Positions 1 through 7,628 of a DNA stretch of 8,022 bases are shown here, piece by piece. The notes under the pieces are model-generated. The model was not told the origin of the DNA and searched no databases. It saw only the letters and a list, made by a program, of their open reading frames with translations. How positions within the stretch are numbered: position 1 is the stretch's first letter; every line of letters starts with the position of its first letter. Origin of the DNA: Roseiarcus sp031367195 (lineage in GTDB: Bacteria; Pseudomonadota; Alphaproteobacteria; Rhizobiales; Beijerinckiaceae); contig JANLPL010000158.1 of assembly GCA_031367195.1 (NCBI GenBank), positions 1 to 8,022 on the forward strand. The letters are read 5' to 3'. Position numbers and translations under genes: made by a program.

Positions 1-138
1 GATCTCAAGGCGCATCACCTCGCCCACCAGACCTTCGCCGATGATGATGCTCTTGACCAAGCCATCCACAAAGCGGTCGAAGCCCTCAACAAAGAGCGCA
101 AACCCGTTCCGTTGGACAGGTTACGAATCTCTGCTTAG
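1..138 (+). CDS. C-terminal end of a probable IS630-type transposase (5' end outside window)
   Basis: The plus frame is open from the first base to a TAG at 136-138 and gives 45 residues, beginning DLKAHHLAHQTF and ending LDRLRISA. The pattern of a hydrophilic helix with HHLAH, a 'DDDALDQAI' stretch and a terminal 'RISA' resembles the end of IS630-type DDE transposases, where a similar segment follows the SPELNPxE motif. That motif would lie upstream of the window, so the assignment rests on weak similarity remembered from the family. It is not the same element as the IS630 transposase at the right edge, because the C-termini differ. No terminal inverted repeat was recognised after the stop. 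Confidence 0.45.
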   Translation, partial: DLKAHHLAHQTFADDDALDQAIHKAVEALNKERKPVPLDRLRISA

Positions 139-219
139 GAAAAAGCGAGGCGGTTAAGCATGGCGTCTATTGTGGCTATAAGCGACGGCAGATGTGCCGT
201 TGTGATGACGAAAGACGGC

Positions 220-510
220 CTACTCGTTCTTGAGCTTCCATCCCTCAGAGATTGCAATGTCGGCCAATTGGCCGAATTGCTGAATCGCCTTCCTGAGCAT
301 GTCGGCTTCCTCTGTGATCTCAAAGCCGATCACGTCAAGATTTTTGATCTCATGGATGCAGTCGGCCTTGATGGCGTCCACAGTCTCCCTGTCGAGGACG
401 CCTCCGTTCAGGACGTGTCCAATAATCTCGGCGGCGAATGTTTTCATCCATATCGCCACCATTCCAAGCGCGGCTGCGTTTCGCTGCCAGTTGGCCAATT
501 CGTTATTCAT
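220..510 (-). CDS. small helical protein of unknown function, possible IS passenger
   Basis: This 96-residue reading frame starts MNNELANWQR and ends GWKLKNE. It is preceded by a purine-rich GAGGGG ending about 10 nt before the ATG, a plausible ribosome binding site. The composition is that of a soluble, mostly alpha-helical protein with alternating acidic and hydrophobic residues. There is no signal peptide, membrane segment, cysteine pair or catalytic motif that I recognise. It lies downstream of the IS1595-type transposase on the same strand, with about 116 bp between. It could be a passenger gene of that element, since IS1595-family elements are known to carry passengers, or an unrelated chromosomal gene. 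The overlapping plus-strand frame at 160-534 looks less protein-like and lacks a comparable ribosome binding site. No function can be assigned. Confidence 0.5.
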   Translation of the reverse strand: MNNELANWQRNAAALGMVAIWMKTFAAEIIGHVLNGGVLDRETVDAIKADCIHEIKNLDVIGFEITEEADMLRKAIQQFGQLADIAISEGWKLKNE

Positions 511-626
511 AGAGTTCGACCCCCTCAGCCTTAGGTTATTCGTTAGCCCACCGCTTGCGGCGTCGCTTGTCGGGGGGACGCCCCGGCTTATCTGGTGGCG
601 TCCAAACTGGCTTGTGAGGCCCCCGG

Positions 627-1556
627 TCAGATAGCAGTCTGATTATAGGTCAACCGCTTGCCTTCCGCGCCTATGACCGCTTTGGCGGCGCGCTCCGCAT
701 CCTCAACGCCGAGCCCGGAGCGGTTGTTGTAGCGGAAATCGAACTCTTTCAGATAGCGATGCAAATGGGCTTCGCTGACGCTGTGATAAACGCCGGTGAT
801 GCCGCGCTTGAGAATGGAATAGTAGTTCTCGGCGGTATTGATGTGGACGAAACCGCCAAGCCGCGCGTACTCGTTGGCCGAATGGTTCACGGTCGAATGG
901 CTGGCGAACTCAGCGCCGGTCTTGGGATAGACAACCGACTCGTCCGTATGCAGAGCGCTGGCGCGGTTCACATTGGTCACGATGACCTCGCGAACCGTCT
1001 TGGCCGTCACGTTCGGGACGTGACGCGAGTGAACGCGCCCGTCGCGCTCAACCAGTGACACAACGGCTTTCTTAGGCGCGGGCTCGCGAAAGGCGCGGTT
1101 CTTGGCTTTGCCGCCAACATAGGTTTCGTCGGCCTCAACCACCTTGTTAGCGCCGCCGAGGCCGCCCGTCGTGGTATGGCTGTCATCGCCCATAGCCTCG
1201 CGAATGCGATGGCACAGGAACCACGCTGACTTATAGGTGACGCCTAGCATTCGGTGCATTTGATGAGCCGACATGCCCTTCTTGCTGGATGACATGAGAT
1301 GGAAAGCGAGAACCCACTTATTTAGCGAGATTTTGCTGTCTTCCATGATGGTCCCGACCGTGACCGTGAAGGGTGAGTTGCATTCGTTACACCAACGGAC
1401 GCCGGCGCGAGTGCTCTTGCCAGTTAGGGGCGTGACGCGAGTCGGATCGGCGTTGCCGCAATGGCGGCAGACCGGACCATTCGGCCAGTAAAGCGCCTCA
1501 AGATGCTCACGGGCTTTCTCGGCATCGGTGAAAATGGGGTTGAGCAAATCGCACAT
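627..1556 (-). CDS. IS1595-family (ISXO2-like) transposase
   Basis: This protein catalyses DNA cleavage and strand transfer of its own insertion sequence. From the start chosen here it has 309 residues, normal for the family. The N-terminus carries a zinc ribbon, with CRHC at residues 30-33 and CNEC at 56-59, followed by a helix-turn-helix-like linker (SAHQMHRMLGVTYKSAWFL). The ISXO2-like DDE-type domain follows: first aspartate in VEADETYVGGK, second in LHTDESVVYP, then the family signature INTAENYYSILKRG, which supplies the N/K end of the catalytic set, and the typical ending HLHRYLKEFDFRYNNR. An upstream in-frame ATG at 1584-1586 would add MGMGKERDLP. I prefer 1556 because MCDLLNPIF matches how family members begin, GAGAGAGA lies just ahead of it, and the upstream ATG falls inside the likely -10 box. 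The frame is intact, so the enzyme may be active. Confidence 0.9.
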   Translation of the reverse strand: MCDLLNPIFTDAEKAREHLEALYWPNGPVCRHCGNADPTRVTPLTGKSTRAGVRWCNECNSPFTVTVGTIMEDSKISLNKWVLAFHLMSSSKKGMSAHQMHRMLGVTYKSAWFLCHRIREAMGDDSHTTTGGLGGANKVVEADETYVGGKAKNRAFREPAPKKAVVSLVERDGRVHSRHVPNVTAKTVREVIVTNVNRASALHTDESVVYPKTGAEFASHSTVNHSANEYARLGGFVHINTAENYYSILKRGITGVYHSVSEAHLHRYLKEFDFRYNNRSGLGVEDAERAAKAVIGAEGKRLTYNQTAI

Positions 1557-1581
1557 GGGAAGGTCTCTCTCTTTGCCCATT

Positions 1582-1610
1582 CCCATACGCCTTCCGTAGA
1601 CCTACGTCAA
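1582..1610 (-). promoter_or_regulatory. probable sigma-70-type promoter of the IS1595 transposase
   Basis: On the minus strand, TTGACG (complement of 1605-1610) and TATGGG (complement of 1582-1587) are separated by exactly 17 bp. The -35 matches the consensus at five of six positions; the -10 keeps only the leading TAT. The pair lies about 25-50 bp before the preferred transposase start at 1556 and inside the right end of the element, where IS promoters are commonly found. Confidence 0.5.
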
Positions 1611-1611
1611 G

Positions 1612-1968
1612 TATATAATTGCCCTTTTCGTCTGCAGCGGAATGAGCGCGGCGTTCGTTGGCCTCTCGCAGGCGATTCTTTACAACAGCGCGCAGGTGTC
1701 CGCCGGGCAGTCCTACATCTTCAACGCCATCATATCGGTGGTCGTCGGCGGCGTGTTGCTGACGGGCGGATATGGCTCCATTTTCGGCATCGTCCTGGGC
1801 GCCATGACCTTCGCCATCGTCAACCAAGGCATTTACTACACAGGCTTTGACGCCAATTGGGCGAGCCTGATCATCGGCATTCTGCTGCTGCTGGCCGTGC
1901 TGATGAACAACACCTTCCGCAAGCTGGCGCTCTCATACGCACCCGCGAAAGGGACGTCAAAGCTATGA
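1612..1968 (+). pseudogene. sugar (CUT2) ABC transporter permease, 5'-truncated remnant
   Basis: Only the last ~119 residues of an inner-membrane permease remain; full CUT2 permeases (BPD_transp_2 family, as in RbsC and FrcC) have about 310-340. The fragment holds the conserved stretch NAIISVVVGGVLLTGGYGS, followed by two hydrophobic segments (FGIVLGAMTFAIVNQGIYY and ASLIIGILLLLAVLMNN) and a basic cytoplasmic tail, exactly the C-terminal architecture of this family. The frame is closed upstream by a TAG at 1597-1599 in IS DNA, so homology stops at the element. The first internal ATG is at 1642, with only a weak GCGGA ahead. The stop overlaps the ATPase start by 4 bp (ATGA), showing ancestral translational coupling. 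The remnant lacks most membrane helices and is unlikely to form a channel, though its translation could still help expression of the ATPase. Confidence 0.85.
1614..1619 (+). promoter_or_regulatory. perfect TATAAT facing outward at the IS junction
   Basis: A perfect -10 hexamer, TATAAT, lies on the plus strand at the junction between the IS1595 element and the truncated permease. It points toward the ABC transporter and hydroxylase genes. The hexamer 17 bp upstream (CTTCCG) is a poor -35 and there is no extended TG motif, so activity is uncertain. If used, it could give the decapitated operon a new promoter. Because alphaproteobacterial DNA of this GC content rarely has a perfect TATAAT by chance, it is listed, but on sequence alone. 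Confidence 0.3.
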
Positions 1969-2783
1969 CTTCGCCTCTGCTCAAGCTGACCAACGTCAAC
2001 AAGTCGTTCGGTCCGATCGACGTTCTTTTCGATATCTCGCTTCAAGTGAACGCGGGAGAGGTTCTGTGCCTGCTCGGAGACAATGGCGCGGGTAAGTCCA
2101 CGCTGATCAAGATCCTCTCAGGGGTTCACAAGGCGACGTCAGGCACGGTGGAAATGAGCGGCAAGGTCGTGGATTTCAACAGCCCGCGTGACGCCAGCGA
2201 CCACGGCATCGCCACGGTTCACCAGTTTGGCGGCGCCTTCCCGTTGATGAGCATAGGCCGCTCGTTCTTCGTGGGCGAGGAACCGACGAGAGGTTGGGGG
2301 CCGTTCAAGCGTTTTGACCGCAAGCGGGCTAACGAAACCGCGGCGAAGGCGGTGCGCGATCTCGGGATAACTCGCATCGACGATGGAGACCGGCTTGTTG
2401 GTGGGCTCTCCGGCGGCGAGCGCCAGGCGCTCGCCATCGCTCGGGCGGTTCATTTTGGCGCCAGCGTGCTGATTCTCGATGAGGCAACCGCCGCGCTCGG
2501 GGTCAAGGAGGCCGCGCATGTGCTGCGCATCGTCCTGCAGGCCCGGCAGAAGGGCATCGCGGTCGTTTTCATTACCCACAACGTCGTTCATGCGCTGACG
2601 GTCGGCGACCATTTCGCGGTGCTCATCAAGGGGGCGAAAGCGGCCGATTTTCGCAAGGGCGAGAAGTCTCGCGAGGAGATCACCGATCTCATGGCGGGCG
2701 GTGAACATATGGCCGAACTTGAAGCCGAGATCGCCAGCTATATGTCGATGCATGACGGTCATCCTCCGCCGGTCGCCGCTTGA
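1965..2783 (+). CDS. sugar (CUT2-type) ABC transporter ATP-binding protein
   Basis: This 272-residue cytoplasmic ATPase would power uptake of a sugar or polyol through the neighbouring permease. Motifs are complete: Walker A GDNGAGKST (38-46), Q-loop Gln87, signature LSGGERQ (148-154), Walker B VLILDE (168-173) with catalytic Glu173, and switch His205 in FITHN. 'GDNGAGKST', 'ATAALGVKE' and a single nucleotide-binding domain point to FrcA-like members of the CUT2 class rather than the double-domain RbsA/XylG form. Two positions differ from the usual family: HQ in place of YQ at the Q-loop, and Ala174 in place of Pro after the Walker B glutamate. The start is the ATG at 1965, overlapping the permease stop; a longer frame from 1857 overlaps the permease and is not homologous. 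The C-terminal ~20 residues are a family-specific tail. Intact, but its permease partner here is broken and no binding-protein gene is visible in the window. Confidence 0.9.
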   Translation: MTSPLLKLTNVNKSFGPIDVLFDISLQVNAGEVLCLLGDNGAGKSTLIKILSGVHKATSGTVEMSGKVVDFNSPRDASDHGIATVHQFGGAFPLMSIGRSFFVGEEPTRGWGPFKRFDRKRANETAAKAVRDLGITRIDDGDRLVGGLSGGERQALAIARAVHFGASVLILDEATAALGVKEAAHVLRIVLQARQKGIAVVFITHNVVHALTVGDHFAVLIKGAKAADFRKGEKSREEITDLMAGGEHMAELEAEIASYMSMHDGHPPPVAA

Positions 2784-2817
2784 GACTTCGACGCCACGTC
2801 GAATAGGAAACTGAACG

Positions 2818-3819
2818 ATGGATGATCTGCGGTACGGAACACGAAACAAGCGCGGCGACTGGGCGCCGAAGGAGCCGCTTCAAACGGCGCCGCTCTTCGT
2901 ATTCCCGCCGCGACCGTTGCCGTTTCTGAGATGGCTCCCTGGCTATTTCCTGCCTTGGAACGCGCTCTTCCTGGCGCTGGCGGCCTTGACCTGGTTTTTT
3001 CTGACGCCGGGCGAGGAGACGCTGAAAACCTTGGCGCTGGGATGGATTCTCTATCTGCTCGTTCGCAACAGCCTCCTGGTCCTCGTCGTCTATGGCCTGC
3101 TGGAGCTGCGGCTCTACTTCCGTCGTTCGCAGGGAACCCATTTCAAATACAACGGCAAATTCCCGTCGGAACAGACGAGCGACGTCTTCTTGTTCAAGAG
3201 CCAGAACATCGACAATATCATCAGAACCTTCGCGACCGGCGTTCCGATCTGGACGACCTACGAAGTCCTCGGCTTATGGTGCTACGCGAACCATATCGGT
3301 CCCTGGACGACTTTCGCCGCGCATCCCTATTGGCTCACGTTCCTGGGCCTCGTTTTTCCGGTCTGGCATGAGTTTCACTTCTATTGCATTCACCGGCTGA
3401 TCCATACGCCCACACTCTACAAGCATGTGCATTCCGTCCACCACAACTCGATCAACCCGAGCCCGTGGTCGTCGCTGTCCATGCACCCGGTCGAGCATCT
3501 GCTCTATTGGTCGGACTCGCTGATCCACCTCCTGCTGCCTTCGCATCCCTTGCTATTCTTGTACGGACTGCAAATTACAGGAACGGGCGCGGTCGTCGGC
3601 CATGTCGGCTTCGACAAAATCGAGGTTGGCGGCGAAGGCTCCATCGATACACATGCTTACGCGCACTACCTGCACCACAAGTATTTTGAAGTGAACTATG
3701 CCGACGGAACGACGTCGCTCGATAAGCTGTTCGGCACATGGCATGATGGCAGTCCGGCGGCGCAGGCGCGGATGGACGCGCGCTACGCGACGAAAGTGGC
3801 GAGGATCAACCAAAAGTGA
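2818..3819 (+). CDS. sterol desaturase / fatty acid hydroxylase superfamily membrane enzyme
   Basis: The 333-residue product is a membrane-bound non-haem di-iron oxygenase of the FA_hydroxylase type. The expected histidine clusters are all present: HEFHFYCIHRLIH (184-196, with HRLIH at 192-196), HSVHH (205-209), HPVEH (223-227) and HYLHH (283-287). Hydrophobic segments near residues 40-60, 70-95 and 165-185, plus another around 235-260, are likely membrane helices. Relatives hydroxylate or desaturate sterols, fatty acids, sphingoid bases, alkylglycerols or carotenoids; the substrate here cannot be read from the sequence. The ATG follows AGGAAA by about 9 nt and lies 34 bp after the ATPase stop, so the two are probably co-transcribed. 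Its stop overlaps a GTG that may have started the next gene. Finding it between a sugar transporter and a sugar isomerase remnant suggests action on, or regulation by, a sugar- or polyol-containing compound, but that is inference. Confidence 0.88.
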   Translation: MDDLRYGTRNKRGDWAPKEPLQTAPLFVFPPRPLPFLRWLPGYFLPWNALFLALAALTWFFLTPGEETLKTLALGWILYLLVRNSLLVLVVYGLLELRLYFRRSQGTHFKYNGKFPSEQTSDVFLFKSQNIDNIIRTFATGVPIWTTYEVLGLWCYANHIGPWTTFAAHPYWLTFLGLVFPVWHEFHFYCIHRLIHTPTLYKHVHSVHHNSINPSPWSSLSMHPVEHLLYWSDSLIHLLLPSHPLLFLYGLQITGTGAVVGHVGFDKIEVGGEGSIDTHAYAHYLHHKYFEVNYADGTTSLDKLFGTWHDGSPAAQARMDARYATKVARINQK

Positions 3820-3999
3820 GCATTCGCATGGGACTTCCGACGCGGCGGCGAAGCTCGGAATTCGGGCGTCGAGGTCAATGCCGGCAATTGGTCGTCCGCG
3901 CCGCATCTCGATCTCTTGCTGCGTGACTCCACCGCCCGCGAAAAGTTCCATCATGCCTTCCGCGAGCACGACCTCGAACTGATCGGCCTGAACGCCAAC
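3816..3999 (+). pseudogene. remnant of a sugar phosphate isomerase/epimerase (xylose isomerase-like TIM barrel)
   Basis: Pieces of one protein appear in different frames. A GTG at 3816 overlapping the hydroxylase stop begins MSIRMGL, a plausible N-terminus. In another frame, 3833-3865 reads SDAAAKLGIR. From 3868 a third frame reads VEVNAGNWSSAPHLDLLLRD and later FREHDLELIGLNAN. Put together they match the order seen in this family (xAAxLGIxGVEVxxGNWSSAPHLDLDxLL, then LxxLNxNGNPLHP). Restoring one G near 3865 would join SDAAAKLGIR to GVEVNAG. The stretch between MGL and SDAAAK is too short, suggesting a deletion; PHLDLLL also looks two residues short. Homology stops at LNAN, with the metal-binding barrel and the remaining ~200 residues absent. 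It cannot encode a working enzyme. The family assignment is from memory of conserved segments, not from a search. Confidence 0.6.
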
Positions 4000-4128
4000 G
4001 CGGTGCGCCTCGATATTTTCCGCCCGCCGCCGCAAGCTCAACGGCGGTCAGTTAAGGCAGGGGGGCTGCGGCACATCCAGTTTCGTCGAGGTACGGGGCG
4101 ACGGCTCGCAAAGCAACGGATCGATTCC
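4000..4128. other. non-coding junction with no recognisable content
   Basis: This stretch lies between the end of isomerase homology and the 3' end of the HEAT-repeat gene on the opposite strand. The plus frame stays open through it, but the translation is rich in Arg, Ser and Gly and resembles no family I know. No terminator hairpin with a T-run was found for either convergent unit. Confidence 0.4.
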
Positions 4129-4941
4129 TCAACTTCGATCGGAAGGGGAAAGCCAGGACCTCAGACCCGAAGCGGCGACGCCCGCCCTTGCGTGATCGAT
4201 CTCGTCGAGCGCCGAGAGAACGGCATCGGCCAATTCGGGCCGATTTCGGCCGAGGCGGGCGAGGAAGACGATGGCTTCCTCGTCAGCGACCCCGGCCAAT
4301 GCTTCAATCACGCGCGCCGAGGGTCTCTCGACAACGAGCCGCTTCAACGGATTGAGCGCCTCGATGCGTCCCATTCGCCCTAAAGCGCACGCGGCCGCGG
4401 TCGCGACTTCGCGATTGAGATCGGAAAGCAATTCGATCAACGTCGCGACGATTTCCCCGTTGGCCCGGACGCAAGCGCACGCCGCCGCGCGTACCGACGG
4501 CTCGGCATGTCGGAGAAGTGGTAGCGCGACGTCAGGATTGAGTGTGGCGCCAAGCCGTGACGCCGCGATCAACGCGGCGGTGAGGTTCGGGCCCTGAACA
4601 ATTCCCTTGACGATCGTTTGATTGACGTATCGGGACGCTGCTGCTCCGCCAATAACGCAAAGGGCATCGAGCGCCGCGGTCTGCTCGGGAACGCGACAGT
4701 TGGCGCCAAAGCCTACGAAGCGATTGCAGAGAGCGATAAGCGCTGGGACCGCATCGCCGAGCCGCCGCCGTCCCGCCTCGGCCGCAAGCGCCTGCGCGTC
4801 GGCAAGCGATGCATCGGGAATCGCAGCGATCAAAGTCGCGTCCGTTAATTCTTCCACGTCCATTCGGCGCCCCGCCTCGGGATTCGAGGCTGGCGGGATC
4901 GGCGTATGGTCCGCGAACAATTCGAGTTGGGCGTGATCCAT
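4129..4941 (-). CDS. HEAT-repeat protein of unknown function
   Basis: The 270-residue product begins MDHAQLELFADHTP, a charged and proline-rich head of about 45 residues, followed by repeated pairs of amphipathic helices typical of HEAT/PBS-lyase-like repeats. Examples are LGDAVPALIALC, NPDVALPLLRHAEPSVRAAA, GEIVATLIELLSDLNREVAT and ALGRMGRIEALNPLKRLVVE. At least five repeats are visible, most with the D/E-PxVRxxA-like core. Such solenoids act as protein-binding scaffolds, or in some cases as phycobilin lyases; nothing here suggests a lyase. There is no signal peptide or membrane segment, so it is probably cytoplasmic. The start may be the ATG at 4939-4941 or the GTG just before it (4942-4944); an in-frame TGA just upstream limits it to these. 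The only Shine-Dalgarno-like GAGG is about 16 nt before the ATG. It is convergent with the plus-strand sugar operon and in line with, but well downstream of, groESL. Confidence 0.8.
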   Translation of the reverse strand: MDHAQLELFADHTPIPPASNPEAGRRMDVEELTDATLIAAIPDASLADAQALAAEAGRRRLGDAVPALIALCNRFVGFGANCRVPEQTAALDALCVIGGAAASRYVNQTIVKGIVQGPNLTAALIAASRLGATLNPDVALPLLRHAEPSVRAAACACVRANGEIVATLIELLSDLNREVATAAACALGRMGRIEALNPLKRLVVERPSARVIEALAGVADEEAIVFLARLGRNRPELADAVLSALDEIDHARAGVAASGLRSWLSPSDRS

Positions 4942-4944
4942 CAC

Positions 4945-5500
4945 GCATCAAAATATGCCTCGACCCGGCGATCAATTCAATGGATTTTTAGAGCGCGCGT
5001 GGCGACTCCACCGATATCTGTCGCTTTAATTCGCTACCAGTCGCCCTTTGGACGCATCGCATCGCTATACTGCCCATCGTCTCCGATCAGGACAACAAGC
5101 GTGCCGCCCGGAGGCGATACCCGCGTCGCGCCTTTCGTTCCAACCAGACTTCGAGGGCTTCCCCTGCCGCGACCGCATCCGCGTGAAGATCGAGCCGACG
5201 ACGCTCGATCCCGGCGCTTGCGGACAGGAAATATCGGTCGATTGACGCGGGTTCCTGGCAACCTCGGCAACGACGAACACTCTGGCCGCCGCCAATAGCG
5301 CCAAGGAGGTCGTCGTGGAACGGGAACGTCAACGACCGGGAGCCGGACGGCGCGGAATACGGGGCCAACGAAGCGCTTCCGGGCGCTGGCATAGAGACGA
5401 AACGGAAAACGCGACTTGGTCGCTCGCGATGGCTCAATCTTACTGCGCGCCCGTTTGGAATTAGCGGCAGACCAACCCGTGGGCGACTTCGTATAAATCA
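4945..5500. other. about 560 bp without a convincing gene
   Basis: Several overlapping frames of 60-130 residues cross this stretch on both strands, but none shows a recognisable domain, and their arginine- and serine-rich compositions are what GC-rich non-coding or decayed DNA gives. No tRNA, riboswitch or repeat array was recognised. A minus-frame fragment reading GGTLVVLIGDDGQYSDAM (around 5045-5100) looks somewhat protein-like and may be a relic of a lost gene. The only start with a strong ribosome binding site is the small plus-strand frame at 5315, listed separately. The promoter of the HEAT-repeat gene should lie at the left end of this region but no clear -35/-10 pair was seen. Confidence 0.4.
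5315..5464 (+). CDS. possible small ORF with a strong Shine-Dalgarno, very uncertain
   Basis: A textbook AAGGAGG (5303-5309) lies 5 nt before a GTG that opens a 49-codon frame ending in TAG at 5462-5464. The first half of the peptide is very arginine-rich and basic; the end reads SLAMAQSYCAPVWN. There is no recognised homology, and the gene would point head-on toward the groEL terminator. The Shine-Dalgarno is the only support; the match could be chance. Confidence 0.15.
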   Translation: MERERQRPGAGRRGIRGQRSASGRWHRDETENATWSLAMAQSYCAPVWN

Positions 5501-5526
5501 GGAAGGCGGCGACATCGCCGCCCTCC
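5501..5526 (-). terminator. Rho-independent-type terminator after groEL
   Basis: On the minus strand, GGAGGGCGGCG pairs with CGCCGCCTTCC around a 4-nt loop (ATGT), giving an 11-bp stem with one G-T wobble, about 20 nt after the groEL stop. The following bases (TGATTTATA) form only a weak T-tract. Position and stem strength support transcription termination of groESL; efficiency without a good U-run is uncertain. Confidence 0.65.
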
Positions 5527-5547
5527 CGTCTTGGTGTAGTCAGGCGA

Positions 5548-7191
<1,644 letters not shown>

Positions 7192-7231
7192 GATGTTGTG
7201 TCCAATTCAAAAGGGTTGGGGAACAGGGGCC

Positions 7232-7549
7232 TCAGGCCGCTTTCTTCTTCGCGTCGACAGCGCCTTCGAGCACGCCCATGACGTCGGATTCCTTCATGAT
7301 CAGAAGATCCTGACCGTCGATCTTCACTTCCGTGCCCGACCATTTGCCGAACAGCACGCGCTCGCCGGCCTTGAGTTCGAGCGGGATGAGCTTGCCGCTC
7401 TCGTCGCGCGCTCCTGGCCCGACGGCGACGACTTCGCCCTCTTGCGGCTTTTCCTTGACGGTGTCGGGGATGATGATGCCGCCCTTCGACTTCTCTTCGG
7501 CCTCGAGGCGACGAATGACGACGCGGTCGTGTAGCGGACGGAATTTCAT
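7232..7549 (-). CDS. groES: 10-kDa co-chaperonin GroES
   Basis: GroES forms the seven-subunit lid that closes the GroEL chamber. The product has 105 residues, slightly longer than the ~95 of Escherichia coli, as is usual in alphaproteobacteria, with a lysine- and alanine-rich end (AKKKAA). The start MKFRPLHDRVVIRR is typical. The mobile loop (about residues 17-34) carries GGIIIPD, the hydrophobic edge that contacts GroEL. VLFGKWSGTEVKIDG and LLIMKESDVMGVLE complete the beta-barrel fold. AGAGGAAA (complement of 7556-7563) lies 6 nt before the ATG and is a good ribosome binding site. The gene is first in the groES-groEL operon, with about 70 nt of leader after the predicted start of transcription, and is controlled by the CIRCE and heat-shock promoter described separately. 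Confidence 0.98.
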   Translation of the reverse strand: MKFRPLHDRVVIRRLEAEEKSKGGIIIPDTVKEKPQEGEVVAVGPGARDESGKLIPLELKAGERVLFGKWSGTEVKIDGQDLLIMKESDVMGVLEGAVDAKKKAA

Positions 7550-7628
7550 GGGCGGTTTCCTCTATTGCCGCGCGGCGCCCCGGCTCGGTTTGAGACTAAA
7601 CGGCGCGGCGGAGTTTTCGGCAGACATT

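Larger units (their letters stand above)
627..1610 (-). mobile_element. IS1595-family insertion sequence, minimal extent; ends unresolved
   Basis: The extent given covers only the transposase gene and its promoter. The right end must lie between the transposase -35 box (1605-1610) and the point where permease homology begins, about 1612-1624, so that boundary is known within roughly 15 bp. The left end could be close to 570-626 or, if the small gene at 220-510 is carried inside, near 139-219. I searched the left side by eye for a copy of the right end (reading inward GGGCAATTATATAC) and found no convincing inverted repeat. I also found no 8-bp target duplication. The left end may be diverged or lost. 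Confidence 0.6.

Noticed and set aside
168..195. Possible left inverted repeat of the IS1595 element (CTATAAGCGACGG compared with TATACTTGACGTAGG)
   Set aside because: Only scattered matches around TATA and GACG; not better than expected by chance.
261..274. 14-bp perfect palindrome CGGCCAATTGGCCG, with a related TTGGCCAATT near 492-501
   Set aside because: It lies within the coding sequence of the small minus-strand gene, has no spacing or position that fits an operator or IS end, and is short enough to occur by chance.
160..534. 124-codon plus-strand frame overlapping the small minus-strand gene
   Set aside because: No ribosome binding site is seen, and the composition is less protein-like than the opposite frame, which has GAGGGG before its ATG. 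It cannot be fully excluded.
574..592. Alternative left IS end (GGCTTATCTGGTGGCG)
   Set aside because: The position is reasonable but similarity to the right end is too low to call it an inverted repeat.
2139..2849. 236-codon minus-strand frame opposite the ATPase
   Set aside because: The plus frame has every ABC ATPase motif; the minus translation is low-complexity, arginine-rich and without homology.
3916..4383. 155-codon plus-strand frame after the hydroxylase
   Set aside because: Only its first ~28 codons belong to the isomerase remnant. The rest is antisense to the HEAT-repeat gene or unrelated sequence, so it is not a real gene as a whole.
5034..5437. Overlapping minus-strand frames between the HEAT gene and groEL
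   Set aside because: No domain, no ribosome binding site and three frames open at once. One fragment looks like a gene relic, but no family could be named.
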